Positions 50,958-61,687 of a stretch of 64,000 nucleotides of DNA are shown here, piece after piece (positions within the stretch are counted from its first letter, which is position 1; each line of letters begins with the position of its first letter). The position numbers were made by a program, and so were the translations under genes. The notes beneath the pieces were generated by a model. That model searched no databases, was not told the DNA's origin, and saw only the letters and a list, made by a program, of their open reading frames with translations. Source of the stretch: Providencia sp. PROV188 (GTDB lineage: Bacteria > Pseudomonadota > Gammaproteobacteria > Enterobacterales > Enterobacteriaceae); the NCBI RefSeq assembly GCF_027595165.1, contig NZ_CP097291.1:1-64000 (forward strand). Direction: 5' to 3'.

Positions 50958-52847
50958 TTATGCACTCCGACGTAGCATGCCTTGTTTTTTGAGCCACACT
51001 AACAAAATTGAAATTGCTGCTGGTGTGATCCCTGAAATACGAGAAGCTTGACCAATTGACGTTGGTTTGTGGTCATTCAGTTTTGCCATGACTTCGTTGG
51101 ATAAGCCTTTCACCTGCTTATAATCTAAATCAACAGGGAGTAAGGTATTTTCATTACGCAGTTGACGCTCGATCTCTTCTTGCTGACGAGCAATGTAACC
51201 TTCGTATTTCACTTGAATTTCAACTTGATCTGCAGCTTGAGGATCTTCAACTCCTGGAGCAAACAAATTCAAAGAAGTCAGCATTTGATAAGTCATTTCA
51301 GGACGGCGTAGTAAATCTTCACCATTGGCTTCTTTCGATAATGGAACGGTTAAAATTTGGTCGATTTCTTCATGATTATCAGATTTAGGGTGAACCCAGA
51401 TATCTTTTAAGCGTTGACGCTCTTTTTCGATCATTTCGACTTTGCGGTTGAAGTGCTCCCAACGAATATCATCCACAAGACCTAATTCACGTCCTTTTTC
51501 GGTTAAACGTAAATCTGCATTATCTTCGCGTAGCATCAAACGGTATTCCGCACGGGAAGTAAACATACGGTACGGTTCTTTAGTTCCTAATGTGCACAAG
51601 TCGTCAACTAATACGCCGACATAGGCTTGGTCACGACGAGGGAACCAACCTTCTAGGTCAAATGCATGTTGTGCAGCGTTAAGACCTGCTAATAAACCTT
51701 GAGCTGCGGCTTCTTCGTAACCTGTTGTGCCGTTGATTTGACCCGCAAAGAACAAACCTTCGATAAATTTGCTTTCGAGAGTTTGTTTTAGATCGCGTGG
51801 GTCAAAGAAATCGTACTCAATGGCATAACCAGGGCGGACGATCCTTGCATTTTCCATTCCCTTCATGGAATGAACTATTTTCATTTGAACATCAAATGGC
51901 AAGCTGGTGGAGATCCCGTTTGGATAAATTTCGTTGCTAGTTAAACCTTCTGGCTCTAAGAAGATCTGATGTGCATTTTTATCCGCAAAACGCATGACTT
52001 TATCTTCAATTGAAGGACAGTAACGAGGACCGATCCCTTCAATGATCCCTGCATACATAGGGCTGCGATCTAAATTATTACGGATCACATCATGAGTTTG
52101 CTCATTGGTATAGGTGATGTAGCAAGGCACTTGTTGTGGATGCTGCTCTTGCGAACCTAAAAATGAGAATACCGGCATTGGGTCGTCACCTAGCTGTTGA
52201 GCTAACTGACTGAAATCAATAGTTCTTGCATCAATACGTGGTGGTGTACCCGTTTTTAAGCGGTTTACACGTAATGGCAATTCTCTTAAACGTTGAGATA
52301 ACGTAATTGCGGGTGGATCACCAGCACGACCACCACTGTAATTTTCTAAACCGATATGAATTTTTCCATCAAGGAAAGTACCTACGGTTAATACCACCGC
52401 TTTGGCTTTAAATTTTAAGCCCATGCGGGTAACAGCGCCAGTTACTCGGTTATTTTCAACAATCAGATCTTCAACAGGTTGTTGGAAGATCATTAAGTTT
52501 GGTTGGTTCTCTAATGCAGTTCTAACGGCTTGGCGATATAGCACGCGGTCTGCTTGTGCGCGAGTTGCACGAACCGCTGGGCCTTTACTTGCATTAAGTG
52601 TTCTAAATTGAATACCCGCTTTGTCAGTTGCGGTAGCCATTAAGCCACCGAGGGCATCAATTTCTCTTACCAGATGTCCCTTACCGATCCCACCGATGGC
52701 TGGGTTGCAAGACATCTGGCCCAATGTATCAATATTGTGAGTCAGTAATAGGGTTTGACGCCCCATACGTGCAGCTGCCATTGCTGCTTCAGTACCGGCA
52801 TGACCACCACCAATTACGATGACGTCAAATTGCTCTGGATAAAACAT
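50958..52847 (-). CDS. mnmG: tRNA uridine-34 carboxymethylaminomethyl enzyme MnmG
   Basis: FAD-dependent partner of MnmE that installs the cmnm5 group at wobble uridine 34. It has 629 residues, as in E. coli. The N-terminal FAD-binding motif is [43 protein letters not shown], the CYITYTN catalytic-Cys region and the ALSI-like C-terminal helical domain ([18 protein letters not shown]) are present. It flanks oriC and is transcribed away from it, with the leftward fork, as in E. coli. Confidence 0.98.
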   Translation of the reverse strand: MFYPEQFDVIVIGGGHAGTEAAMAAARMGRQTLLLTHNIDTLGQMSCNPAIGGIGKGHLVREIDALGGLMATATDKAGIQFRTLNASKGPAVRATRAQADRVLYRQAVRTALENQPNLMIFQQPVEDLIVENNRVTGAVTRMGLKFKAKAVVLTVGTFLDGKIHIGLENYSGGRAGDPPAITLSQRLRELPLRVNRLKTGTPPRIDARTIDFSQLAQQLGDDPMPVFSFLGSQEQHPQQVPCYITYTNEQTHDVIRNNLDRSPMYAGIIEGIGPRYCPSIEDKVMRFADKNAHQIFLEPEGLTSNEIYPNGISTSLPFDVQMKIVHSMKGMENARIVRPGYAIEYDFFDPRDLKQTLESKFIEGLFFAGQINGTTGYEEAAAQGLLAGLNAAQHAFDLEGWFPRRDQAYVGVLVDDLCTLGTKEPYRMFTSRAEYRLMLREDNADLRLTEKGRELGLVDDIRWEHFNRKVEMIEKERQRLKDIWVHPKSDNHEEIDQILTVPLSKEANGEDLLRRPEMTYQMLTSLNLFAPGVEDPQAADQVEIQVKYEGYIARQQEEIERQLRNENTLLPVDLDYKQVKGLSNEVMAKLNDHKPTSIGQASRISGITPAAISILLVWLKKQGMLRRSA

Positions 52848-52949
52848 GTGTGAACCTTAACGTTAGAAAATGCGGATTCTGCATTCGAGGAGTGAATTCT
52901 ACTCAAGTTTGATGGAGAGACCAAGCCCTGGCCTCTCGCCTATATAATA

Positions 52950-53200
52950 TAAAGATCTTTTTTATTTAAAGATCTCTTTATTAGATCTTTTATTAGGATC
53001 GACGGTTTCTGTGGATAAGTGAATTTTCACTTTAAAGATCATCAAAGTGTAAAGGATCATATACTGTGAATGATCCGTGATCCTTTTGCGTATAAGCTGG
53101 GATCAAAACAGGGACTTATGCACAGGTCTTGGACGACCTAAAACTTATAATCTGGATAACTACCGGTTAATACCATGATCTTACCTGAGTTATCCACAGT
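52950..53200. other. oriC: Chromosomal replication origin oriC
   Basis: Enterobacterial oriC between mnmG and mioC. The unwinding element has three GATC-led 13-mers at 52954-52966, 52971-52983 and 52984-52996. DnaA boxes are R1 TGTGGATAA (53010-53018), an R2-like TTATGCACA (53116-53124), an R3-like TCTGGATAA (53151-53159) and R4 TTATCCACA (53190-53198). Ten GATC sites lie between 52954 and 53180, as needed for SeqA/Dam control. The GGATCATATACTGTGAATGATC section matches the Fis/IHF part of E. coli oriC. The rest of the mnmG-mioC spacer holds nothing else. Confidence 0.97.
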
Positions 53201-53223
53201 TGTTTGCTGTTAATTTGAACATA

Positions 53224-53670
53224 TTAGAGTTCGTTTGCCCAAATTTTAACCCAAACACCTGCGGGATCTTCAGGAATTTCGTGTTGCTGAACATCAATTT
53301 CGAAGCAATCACCGATCCTTTTTGCACCATGATCCTGTAATAAGGTATCAAGGGTATGGATCGCACCACAAAAAGTGTCATATTCCGAACTACCAATCCC
53401 CACTGCACCGTACTTGATCTTACTCAGGTCTGGTGACTGAGATTGAATTGCTTCCGCTAACGGTTGGATATTTTCGGGAAGATCCCCTGCGCCATGTGTG
53501 GAGCTCACCACCAGCCATAACCCTTCAAGTGGTAAGTCATCTAGTTCAGGACCGTGCTGTATATCCGTTTCATAGCCGAGTTCTTCTAAAATCTCTGCCA
53601 TATGCTCCGCTACATATTCGGCACTGCCCATGGTACTGCCACTAATTAAGGTTACTTTTGTTACGCTCAT
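53224..53670 (-). CDS. mioC: Flavodoxin-like protein MioC
   Basis: Short-chain flavodoxin of 148 residues (147 in E. coli) that binds FMN; in E. coli it has been linked to biotin synthase activity in vitro. FMN phosphate-loop LISGSTMGSAEYVAEHMAE is at the N-terminus; SSTHGAGDLPEN and GIGSSEYDTFCGAI line the flavin site. The ATG at 53670 is preferred over a GTG two codons earlier because it sits about 7 nt after AGAGAG. Its transcript runs into oriC, which in E. coli can influence initiation. Confidence 0.93.
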   Translation of the reverse strand: MSVTKVTLISGSTMGSAEYVAEHMAEILEELGYETDIQHGPELDDLPLEGLWLVVSSTHGAGDLPENIQPLAEAIQSQSPDLSKIKYGAVGIGSSEYDTFCGAIHTLDTLLQDHGAKRIGDCFEIDVQQHEIPEDPAGVWVKIWANEL

Positions 53671-53761
53671 GGTCACTCTCTTTCACATTAACAGGCCGCT
53701 ATTGTACGCTGTGAATGAGCTGGGATCTACCTGTGGATAATGTGGTTATATCATTTTTTTT

Positions 53762-54223
53762 CTACGGGGTGATCGTTCGCATGATCGGGTTCTGTAAGGA
53801 GATCAGCGTTTCGGTTGATTGTATTTCATCGATAGTCTGAATTTTGTTGATAAGTACATCTTGAAGGGAATCTATCGAGCGGCACATTACCTTAATAAAG
53901 ATACTGTATTGACCCGTCGTATAGTAAACCTCCACGACTTCCTCTAAAGCATCTAACTTTTTGAGGGCAGTATGATAATCCTTGGCACTTTTTAAAATGA
54001 TCCCTATAAAGCAGCAGACATCAAAACCCAATTGTTTTGCGCTGATATCGATACGGGTTCCTTTTATGATCCCAGCTTGCTTCATTTTTTCCACTCGCAC
54101 ATGAATAGTTCCGGGACTTACCGAGAATTTTTTGGCGAGTTCAGCATAAGGTGTACGTGCATTGACCATTAATTCGTGAAGTATGTCACGATCGAGATTA
54201 TCGATTTGATAATTTTCTGGCAT
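53762..54223 (-). CDS. asnC: Lrp-family regulator AsnC
   Basis: Regulator of asparagine synthesis. It has 153 residues (152 in E. coli). The N-terminal helix-turn-helix is at residues 8-58 (DNLDRDILHELMVNARTPYAELAKKF, SPGTIHVRVEKMKQAGII). The C-terminal RAM domain would bind asparagine. It is divergent from asnA, which AsnC activates in E. coli when asparagine is low. It is located between mioC and asnA as in E. coli. Confidence 0.95.
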   Translation of the reverse strand: MPENYQIDNLDRDILHELMVNARTPYAELAKKFSVSPGTIHVRVEKMKQAGIIKGTRIDISAKQLGFDVCCFIGIILKSAKDYHTALKKLDALEEVVEVYYTTGQYSIFIKVMCRSIDSLQDVLINKIQTIDEIQSTETLISLQNPIMRTITP

Positions 54224-54384
54224 TATTTAGCCCTCATTTTGATGATTATTCATTTTTATACCCATTTTTTTAATCAAAATAAACAGTAAAGGCTTTTTTT
54301 AATGATGGATATTGAATTTATACCTCATTTTGTTGCTTAATCTACACATCGGCTAATTACAGCTAACAAATTATGGGTAAAATT

Positions 54385-55377
54385 ATGGACAAGTCATTCA
54401 TCGAACATCAGCAACAAATCAGCTTTGTTAAATCCTATTTCTCACGTTTACTTGAAAAAGAGCTTGGCTTAATCGAAGTTCAAGGTCCTATCCTGAGCCG
54501 TTTAGGTGATGGTACACAAGACAACTTATCAGGCTGCGAAAAAGCCGTTCAAGTAAAAGTGAAATCAATTCCTGGTGCAACGTTTGAAGTGGTTCACTCT
54601 TTGGCTAAATGGAAACGCAAAACCTTAGGTCGTTTTGGTTTCAGCGAAGGTCAAGGTCTGTACACACACATGAAAGCGTTACGTCCGGACGAGGATCGCT
54701 TAACCCCAATCCACTCCGTCTATGTTGACCAGTGGGATTGGGAAAAAGTGATGGCAGATGAGGATCGTACGCTTCCTTATCTGAAGCAGACAGTGGGTAA
54801 AATCTATAAGGCAATAAAAGAAACAGAAGCTGCCGTAAGTAAAGAATTTGGGCTGGCACCGTTCCTGCCAGACCAAATTCACTTTATCCACAGCGAAGAG
54901 CTGCTAAAACGTTATCCAGATTTAGACGCGAAAGGTCGTGAGCGTGCGATTGCGAAAGAATTGGGTGCGGTATTCTTAATCGGTATTGGTGGAAAACTGT
55001 CAAGCGGTGAATCCCACGATGTACGTGCACCAGACTACGATGACTGGACAACCGAAAACGAAGATGGCTTCAAAGGATTAAACGGTGACATTATTGTTTG
55101 GAACCCAGTATTACAAGACGCATTTGAAATCTCTTCAATGGGGATCCGTGTCAGTCCTGAATGTTTAACTCGCCAACTCGCATTAACAGGTGATGAAAAA
55201 CGTATGGAACTGGAATGGCATCAAGCGTTAGTCAAAGGTGAAATGCCGCAATCTATCGGTGGTGGTATTGGCCAATCTCGCTTAGTGATGTTACTGCTGC
55301 AACGTCAACATATCGGTCAAGTTCAGTGTGGTGTTTGGTCACCAGAAATGGCTGAAACAGTTGAAGATATGCTGTAA
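54385..55377 (+). CDS. asnA: Aspartate-ammonia ligase (asparagine synthetase A)
   Basis: Ammonia-dependent ATP-to-AMP asparagine synthetase, a class II aaRS-like fold. The ATG at 54385 gives 330 residues, the E. coli length; an ATG four codons upstream (54373) has no ribosome site. Signature segments are [85 protein letters not shown] and [15 protein letters not shown]. Its stop codon directly abuts the stop of convergent viaA, with no room for a terminator. Confidence 0.95.
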   Translation: MDKSFIEHQQQISFVKSYFSRLLEKELGLIEVQGPILSRLGDGTQDNLSGCEKAVQVKVKSIPGATFEVVHSLAKWKRKTLGRFGFSEGQGLYTHMKALRPDEDRLTPIHSVYVDQWDWEKVMADEDRTLPYLKQTVGKIYKAIKETEAAVSKEFGLAPFLPDQIHFIHSEELLKRYPDLDAKGRERAIAKELGAVFLIGIGGKLSSGESHDVRAPDYDDWTTENEDGFKGLNGDIIVWNPVLQDAFEISSMGIRVSPECLTRQLALTGDEKRMELEWHQALVKGEMPQSIGGGIGQSRLVMLLLQRQHIGQVQCGVWSPEMAETVEDML

Positions 55378-56835
55378 TTAGCGATTAAAACGGCGTAGTA
55401 GTCGGCTTTTTAGCCCTGTATCAAAGCGCCAGATATGATCAAATATCTTCATGATACCGGGCTTCCCATAATTTGAGACAGATACCGCATGGAAGCGGTA
55501 TTTACCAACCTTCTGAAGGGACTTAATCTTCTGAATTAACTCATCCGGTAAGCGTTGAGCCACAAAGTCCGAAATGACAACCGCATCGGCATCACTCCAC
55601 TGTTTTGACTCTAATTTTACCGTTGTTTCTCGTAAACATGCTGCCAAGTCTGTTCCACCACGGAATGTTTGATGCAAGAAGCGCATGCATTGTTCTAAGC
55701 CATCCGCAGAGAGAAGGTCATAATGAACAATTTCAGTGGAAAACAGCATCACGTGACAAGCTCGGTTATCCGCCAGCGCGATTTTCATTAAAGCCAGACA
55801 GAACGCCTTTGCACAGCGTTCATTGATTCCACCCATAGAACCTGAAGTATCGATACATACCACAAATGGTCCTCTGGGCTGATCTTCATGTTGATGATGG
55901 GTCACAGGGCGTAAAACTTTGCGTTCTTGCCAGCTTTCCCCTTGTAAGCGATAGGTAATAAGCTGTTTCTCTAATAACTTGCGGTAGAACTCGAATTCAA
56001 TATCTTCAAGCCCTAACATCGCAAGCTCAGCTGGTAATAGCCGCAGAATATCGTCACTCTGGTTTAAGCCATTCACTTGTTCAGGTACGGTTTCCGGGAC
56101 TTTTTCCATCACCGTCATCGGCTCAAGGATCACATTATCATCCAGAATAGATTTGGCTGATTGGCTACGCCCCAGTAGCTGAGCAATTTTTTCGAGCTCG
56201 GGTTGCTGGCGCAAAAAATCACTGTAGCGCGCGATTAATTGATCATTATAAGCCGCTGGGTTACTAAACCCTTTGCTCAGATCCCATAATCGCCCAGAAG
56301 AGCGCTCATTTTCCCCTAGAATATCCTCAAGATTTCCGCTCAGTGCTAAACGGCGCTGTAATTCCGCCAGCAGTTGCTCTTTTTCCTGTTCTAAGAGTTC
56401 TTTATGTAATGTAGTCACCTGCAAAATCAAACTAATACGCCAACGCTGAACAATCAAAGATTGTCGCGCACTGCGATTTTCAATTTTTCCCTTTTGCAGT
56501 TGCTGGGCTTCACGGTAAAACGGGGAATCTAACTGCTCGAGCCGTGCTATCACATCGGGTAATTGCGTGAAAAACTTATCAGTGGGAATGCCCAATGACT
56601 TCTGATATAGCCCAAATTCTTCAGAAAGTTGCTGAGGAACTAACGCATCTTGCAGCTTCTGTTTAAGGTCTTTTTTCCAACTGGAGAGATCTTTTAATAG
56701 CGCCTTTTTCAATCGAGGATGCTTTTCAAAGAAAACCGCCAGCTGTGGGGTGGCGAGAAGAGAAATAATAATCTCTTCAATCAGCTGGCTTTCATTCACC
56801 GAAAGCAATAATTCGAGGGACGCTAGGCTCATCAT
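55378..56835 (-). CDS. viaA: VWA-domain protein ViaA
   Basis: Partner of the MoxR ATPase RavA. It has 485 residues (483 in E. coli). A helical N-terminal half is followed by a C-terminal von Willebrand factor A domain with a full MIDAS: DTSGSMGG (about 332-339), the Thr in FRGGTDLAACL, and Asp in VISDFVAQRLP. In E. coli RavA-ViaA interacts with respiratory complexes and fumarate reductase and sensitises cells to aminoglycosides. The start overlaps the ravA stop by 4 nt (ATGA), so translation is coupled. Confidence 0.94.
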   Translation of the reverse strand: MMSLASLELLLSVNESQLIEEIIISLLATPQLAVFFEKHPRLKKALLKDLSSWKKDLKQKLQDALVPQQLSEEFGLYQKSLGIPTDKFFTQLPDVIARLEQLDSPFYREAQQLQKGKIENRSARQSLIVQRWRISLILQVTTLHKELLEQEKEQLLAELQRRLALSGNLEDILGENERSSGRLWDLSKGFSNPAAYNDQLIARYSDFLRQQPELEKIAQLLGRSQSAKSILDDNVILEPMTVMEKVPETVPEQVNGLNQSDDILRLLPAELAMLGLEDIEFEFYRKLLEKQLITYRLQGESWQERKVLRPVTHHQHEDQPRGPFVVCIDTSGSMGGINERCAKAFCLALMKIALADNRACHVMLFSTEIVHYDLLSADGLEQCMRFLHQTFRGGTDLAACLRETTVKLESKQWSDADAVVISDFVAQRLPDELIQKIKSLQKVGKYRFHAVSVSNYGKPGIMKIFDHIWRFDTGLKSRLLRRFNR

Positions 56836-58355
56836 AATGAGTTAGTCACCTTTCCCATAATTTGCTGGCGGAGTTGGGTCAATTTATCGCTAAGCTTAAT
56901 AAAGCTCTCTTCAACATCCGCGAGCCAGTGCGCCTCGATAAACAGGTTAGGTTGCTGCTTCTCAAACTGATATTTAGCCCCTTGGATCTCATTTTGGATG
57001 GCATCAAGCTTATCCAACCACTCTTTATTATTGGTTGTCGGTGCCGCTGTAGGGTTTTTATCTTGTAAATATAAGGTTGATGCTTGATGGCTAACATCTA
57101 ATAGTTGGATCTGGTTTAAATTATTCACTTCAGCGGCTAGCTCTTGCGCGAAACCAATCCCATTAAGATGAGCGGATAAGGTGGTGCCTTTATTAAGGAA
57201 ATTTGCCAGTGATTTTTTCTCGGTGGTAATAAAGGTCACTTTCATATTATGTAGCTGTAATGGGCGATGCAAAAATAGGGTTACACGCCCTTCGCTAATA
57301 TTCTCAGGCAACATATAAGAGGCTTTTCGTGCAAACATCGCGTTATTTTTTAAAACTTTAAAAGCATCTTGGTTATTTTGATCTTGGGTGGATGACATCC
57401 ACTGTTGGTAAACTTGCTCAATTTCTCGTGTAAATTTACGTTGTTGCCAACCATCTTCTTGTACTAATGACTTGAGCAATTGGGGCAGTAAGTTCATTGA
57501 CTGCATATCGTGCCATAAGCAATCTTTGAGTAGCACAATATCCAACGGTGAAACAGAGTTTCGACCATTAAAGAATGCGCTAGCCTGCAATAAATAAACT
57601 GCTTTTTTCCAACGTCTATCAGAGACATACAGATTCTTCTCTGTGGCATCAATTTGTTGGCGTAATTGGTAAATCAATTCAAAACAGTGATCGGGCAGCG
57701 AAACCTTGGGAATTTCTTTTTGCCATTCTCGGTACTCTTCTTCACTGATTTTTAGGTGATCAGGAACCAAATTTTCTTCTTGCTGAGATTTGCCAGTCAG
57801 CAGCGCACGGAAATTTTGTTTCTCTTGTACTTTATCCAGCCAAATTCGCAGCAACATCCTATCAAACAGCGCTTCAAGACTATTATCCGCATCCGGTAGC
57901 TCGTTGGATGCGGTGACTAGCAAGCGCATTGGGATATTTTTCTCTTCATCCCCATTACGGAATTTGCGTTCATTTATGGCAGTTAGTAAGGTATTTAAGA
58001 TGGCAGGGCCTGCTTTCCAAATTTCATCCAAAAACACCACTTCCGCATCGGGCAGGTATCCTTTGGTTAAACGCTCATAACGCCCTTCATCTTTTAAGGC
58101 TTGAATGGAAAGCGGTCCAAAAATTTCTTCGGGGGTAGAAAAGCGCGTCATTAAATATTCAAACGCATTCGCTTGGCGGAAGGCATATTTCATGCGGCGG
58201 GCAATTAAGCTTTTCGCTATCCCAGGAGGACCCAGCAAGAACACGCTTTCCCCACTCAGCGTGGCGAGCAAACACAAACGAATAGCTTGCTGACGTTCAT
58301 ACAAACCACCTTCAAGGTAGTTGCTTAATTGGGCTATCCGTTCTGCTAATTGCAT
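56832..58355 (-). CDS. ravA: MoxR-family AAA+ ATPase RavA
   Basis: Hexameric AAA+ ATPase. It has 507 residues (498 in E. coli). Walker A is GPPGIAKS at residues 42-49, Walker B is VVFLDEIWKA near 108-117, and sensor 1 lies in LLVTASNELP. The C-terminal discontinuous LARA region is where E. coli RavA contacts the lysine decarboxylase LdcI. It is first in a ravA-viaA operon. In E. coli kup lies upstream; here ravA is followed by the rbs control region. Confidence 0.94.
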   Translation of the reverse strand: MQLAERIAQLSNYLEGGLYERQQAIRLCLLATLSGESVFLLGPPGIAKSLIARRMKYAFRQANAFEYLMTRFSTPEEIFGPLSIQALKDEGRYERLTKGYLPDAEVVFLDEIWKAGPAILNTLLTAINERKFRNGDEEKNIPMRLLVTASNELPDADNSLEALFDRMLLRIWLDKVQEKQNFRALLTGKSQQEENLVPDHLKISEEEYREWQKEIPKVSLPDHCFELIYQLRQQIDATEKNLYVSDRRWKKAVYLLQASAFFNGRNSVSPLDIVLLKDCLWHDMQSMNLLPQLLKSLVQEDGWQQRKFTREIEQVYQQWMSSTQDQNNQDAFKVLKNNAMFARKASYMLPENISEGRVTLFLHRPLQLHNMKVTFITTEKKSLANFLNKGTTLSAHLNGIGFAQELAAEVNNLNQIQLLDVSHQASTLYLQDKNPTAAPTTNNKEWLDKLDAIQNEIQGAKYQFEKQQPNLFIEAHWLADVEESFIKLSDKLTQLRQQIMGKVTNSL

Positions 58356-58747
58356 AAGGTGTTCCTTTTCTCTAAATAACTCTTCTAAGGGTTAGAGGGA
58401 GATGGTTATTGACCAAGCTATTGCTAGGTTAGCTGTCCTTTTATTCATTGTGCAATCAGTTTTGTGATTTTTCTTTGATGTTATTTCGGATAAAGAGCAA
58501 CAAATTTAGGTTGTAGCGAACAGCTGAGTATTAATTAAGCAGGAACGATTCAGCGACAACTTATTCAATAAGTTAGCTTTTTATTTGTAAAAATAGGCTA
58601 ACGAAACGTTTCGATAGTGATCACAAAACCAAGATAAGAACATTGAGTTGTGACTATTCTTTACTATTATTGTATAAGCGAAACGTTTCGCTCATGCAGA
58701 GCCAAAACTCGAAAGTAGAAAAAACAGACTAAAAACGGTGGTAAAGA
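58356..58747 (+). promoter_or_regulatory. ravA-rbsD control region with two RbsR operators
   Basis: 392 bp without a gene. Two RbsR-type palindromes are present: CGAAACGTTTCG at 58602-58613 and the longer AGCGAAACGTTTCGCT at 58677-58692, with centres 77 bp apart. A CRP-like site (TTCGATAGTGATCACA, 58610-58625; one good half) overlaps the first. This suggests RbsR repression, possibly by looping, plus cAMP control of rbs. The ravA promoter must lie on the left side. Confidence 0.8.
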
Positions 58748-59167
58748 ATGAAGAAAGGTATGTTGCTTAACTCAAATGTTGCTTCCGTGATTGCAAAACT
58801 CGGTCATACCGACCATATCACGTTGGGAGATGCAGGTTTACCCATTCCTGCCAGCGCTGAACGTATCGATCTGGCTGTGACGCAAGGACTACCGGATTTT
58901 ATGTCTGTTTTGCGAGTGATTACCCAAGAGATGCAGGTAGAAAAAGCGATACTTGCTCAAGAAATCAGCAAAATAAATCCTCAAATGGAAAAAGCCATTT
59001 TAGCCCATCTTCATGAATTGGAAGCGGCACAGGGAAACCATATTGAAGTCATCTATTGCAGCCATGAACATTTCAAGCAACGCACTCATGAAAGCAAAGC
59101 CGTGATCCGAACAGGGGAATGTTCACCATACGCTAATATCATTCTTTGTTCTGGTGTGACTTTCTGA
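58748..59167 (+). CDS. rbsD: D-ribose pyranase
   Basis: Interconverts beta-pyranose and furanose forms of D-ribose so that RbsK gets its substrate. It has 139 residues, as in E. coli. [22 protein letters not shown] with the catalytic His20 region, GDAGLPIP and the C-terminal [19 protein letters not shown] are typical. It is the first gene of rbsDACBK, and the ribosome site GGTGGTAAAG is upstream. The rbsA start follows after 7 nt. Confidence 0.97.
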   Translation: MKKGMLLNSNVASVIAKLGHTDHITLGDAGLPIPASAERIDLAVTQGLPDFMSVLRVITQEMQVEKAILAQEISKINPQMEKAILAHLHELEAAQGNHIEVIYCSHEHFKQRTHESKAVIRTGECSPYANIILCSGVTF

Positions 59168-59174
59168 GGTGACT

Positions 59175-60689
59175 ATGCAACCTTTATTAGAACTTATTGG
59201 CATTGATAAAGCCTTTCCCGGAGTAAAAGCTCTCTCGGGAGCCGCCTTAAAAGTCTACCCTGGTCGAGTGATGGCGCTGGTGGGGGAAAATGGTGCGGGT
59301 AAATCCACCATGATGAAAGTGCTCACGGGGATCTACAACAAAGATGCGGGCGCGATCCGTTACCTTGGTAAAGAAGTCGTGTTTAATGGTCCGAAAAGTT
59401 CCCAAGAAGCGGGGATCGGGATCATTCACCAAGAACTGAATTTAATTCCTGAACTTACCATCGCTGAAAACATTTTTTTAGGTCGCGAATTTGTGAACAA
59501 ATTCGGCAAAATCGACTGGAAAAAAATGTTCAGCGAATCAGACAAACTGCTCCAGCGATTAAACCTTGATTACGATAGCCACCAAACTATCGCCGAATTA
59601 TCTATCGGTGAACAACAAATGGTGGAAATTGCCAAAGTTCTCAGCTTTCAGTCTCAAGTCATCATTATGGATGAGCCGACGGACGCACTGACCGATACCG
59701 AAACTGCCTCACTCTTTCGCGTGATTGAAGATTTAAAATCCCAAGGCTGCGGCATTGTGTATATCTCTCACCGTTTAAAAGAGATCTTCGAAATTTGCGA
59801 CGACGTGACTGTTTTTCGTGATGGCCAGTTTATTGGTGAAAAGCCAGTCAGTGAATTAGAAGAAGAAAAACTGATTGAGATGATGGTAGGACGCAAACTG
59901 GAAGACCAATATCCGCGAGTCGATGTACCTGTTGGCGATATTCGCCTGCAAGTTGAAAATGTTTCTGGCCCCGGTGTCACCAATGCCAGTTTCACGCTAA
60001 GAAGCGGTGAAATTTTAGGTGTTTCAGGTTTGATGGGCGCAGGACGTACGGAGCTGATGAAAATCATCTACGGTGCAGCTTCGAAAAAATCCGGCAATAT
60101 CCAGTTAGAAGGTAAAAACGTCACCTTAAAAACCCCGCAAGATGGTTTGAATAACGGCATCGTTTATATTTCGGAAGACCGTAAGCGCGATGGGTTAGTG
60201 CTGGGGATGTCAGTAAAAGAAAATATGTCCTTAACGGCATTAGGTTACTTCAGCCACTTTGGCGGCACATTAAAACATGGCGAAGAGCAAATGACCGTGG
60301 GGGATTTTATCCGCTTATTTAATATTAAAACCCCATCCATGGACCAAATTATTGGCAACTTATCTGGTGGTAACCAGCAAAAAGTGGCTATTGCCCGTGG
60401 ACTAATGACACGACCGAAAGTGCTTATCCTCGATGAGCCAACCCGTGGTGTCGACGTCGGGGCAAAAAAAGAGATCTACCAACTAATCAACCAATTTAAA
60501 AAAGAAGGGCTGAGTATCATCCTCGTATCTTCAGAAATGCCTGAAGTGATTGGGATGAGCGATCGCATTTTGGTTATGCATGAAGGGCATATCAGCGGCG
60601 AATTCTCTGCCAAAGAAGCAACGCAGGAAGCCTTAATGGCGGCCGCAGTCGGTAAAAATTACGGCTCAGTTCAGGAGTTAACAGCATGA
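59175..60689 (+). CDS. rbsA: Ribose ABC importer ATPase RbsA
   Basis: Double-domain ABC ATPase energising ribose import. The ATG at 59175 is chosen behind GAGG; a GTG two codons upstream is also in frame. It has 504 residues (501 in E. coli). The first domain has Walker [12 protein letters not shown], signature [13 protein letters not shown] and Walker [12 protein letters not shown]. The second has a degenerate Walker A ([11 protein letters not shown]), signature [14 protein letters not shown] and [14 protein letters not shown]. The degenerate site is normal in this family. It overlaps rbsC by 4 nt. Confidence 0.97.
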   Translation: MQPLLELIGIDKAFPGVKALSGAALKVYPGRVMALVGENGAGKSTMMKVLTGIYNKDAGAIRYLGKEVVFNGPKSSQEAGIGIIHQELNLIPELTIAENIFLGREFVNKFGKIDWKKMFSESDKLLQRLNLDYDSHQTIAELSIGEQQMVEIAKVLSFQSQVIIMDEPTDALTDTETASLFRVIEDLKSQGCGIVYISHRLKEIFEICDDVTVFRDGQFIGEKPVSELEEEKLIEMMVGRKLEDQYPRVDVPVGDIRLQVENVSGPGVTNASFTLRSGEILGVSGLMGAGRTELMKIIYGAASKKSGNIQLEGKNVTLKTPQDGLNNGIVYISEDRKRDGLVLGMSVKENMSLTALGYFSHFGGTLKHGEEQMTVGDFIRLFNIKTPSMDQIIGNLSGGNQQKVAIARGLMTRPKVLILDEPTRGVDVGAKKEIYQLINQFKKEGLSIILVSSEMPEVIGMSDRILVMHEGHISGEFSAKEATQEALMAAAVGKNYGSVQELTA

Positions 60690-61648
60690 GTTCAACAACC
60701 GCACCATCAAAACGCTACTTCAGCAAAGCATGGCTAATGGAGCAAAAATCCTTAATAGCCCTATTAGTCTTAATTGCGATTGTTTCAACCCTAAGCCCTA
60801 ACTTTTTTACGGTCAACAACCTGTTTAACATCCTGCAACAGACTTCTGTGAATGCGATTATGGCGGTGGGAATGACATTAGTGATTCTTACGTCGGGCAT
60901 TGATTTGTCTGTGGGATCACTATTGGCATTAACAGGCGCAGTAGCTGCATCGATGGTCGGAGCTGAAGTGAATGCCTTTGTTGCTGTCGCAGGAGCATTA
61001 GCGCTCGGTGCTGCAATTGGTGCATGTACAGGGGTGATTGTTGCAAAAGGTAAAGTCCAAGCTTTTATCGCCACATTGGTCATGATGCTATTACTACGTG
61101 GTGTAACCCGGGTTTATACCGATGGCAGCCCAATCAATACGGGTTTTAGTGATAACGCCGATTTATTTGGTTGGTTTGGTATTGGTCGCCCATTAGGTAT
61201 TCCTACCCCAGTATGGTTAATGGTTATCGTCTTTGCGGCGGCTTGGTACATGCTACACCACACTCGCTTAGGTCGTTATATCTATGCGTTAGGCGGAAAT
61301 GAATCAGCGACCCGCTTATCCGGTATTAATGTCGATAAAATTAAAATTATCGTTTACTCCTTGTGTGGTTTATTAGCAGCGCTGGCGAGTGTGATTGAAG
61401 TTGCACGTTTATCTTCAGCTCAGCCAATGGCGGGTAACGGTTATGAACTGGATGCGATTGCTGCGGTTGTACTGGGTGGCACAAGCCTTGCTGGTGGTAA
61501 AGGGCGCATTGTAGGTACGCTGATTGGTGCGCTGATCCTTGGTTTCTTAAACAATGGTTTGAACTTACTCGGTATTTCCTCGAACTACCAAATGATCGTA
61601 AAAGCCGTTGTGATTTTATTAGCTGTACTTGTTGATAACAAAAAATAG
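60686..61648 (+). CDS. rbsC: Ribose ABC importer permease RbsC
   Basis: Membrane permease of the ribose importer, 320 residues (321 in E. coli), about 8-10 hydrophobic helices. The family segments [45 protein letters not shown] and [27 protein letters not shown] (the ATPase-coupling loop) are present. It overlaps rbsA by 4 nt (ATGA) and is followed by rbsB after 39 nt. Confidence 0.97.
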   Translation: MSSTTAPSKRYFSKAWLMEQKSLIALLVLIAIVSTLSPNFFTVNNLFNILQQTSVNAIMAVGMTLVILTSGIDLSVGSLLALTGAVAASMVGAEVNAFVAVAGALALGAAIGACTGVIVAKGKVQAFIATLVMMLLLRGVTRVYTDGSPINTGFSDNADLFGWFGIGRPLGIPTPVWLMVIVFAAAWYMLHHTRLGRYIYALGGNESATRLSGINVDKIKIIVYSLCGLLAALASVIEVARLSSAQPMAGNGYELDAIAAVVLGGTSLAGGKGRIVGTLIGALILGFLNNGLNLLGISSNYQMIVKAVVILLAVLVDNKK

Positions 61649-61687
61649 TGATTCTGACCCCTACCCGATAATGACAGGAATTTTCTT

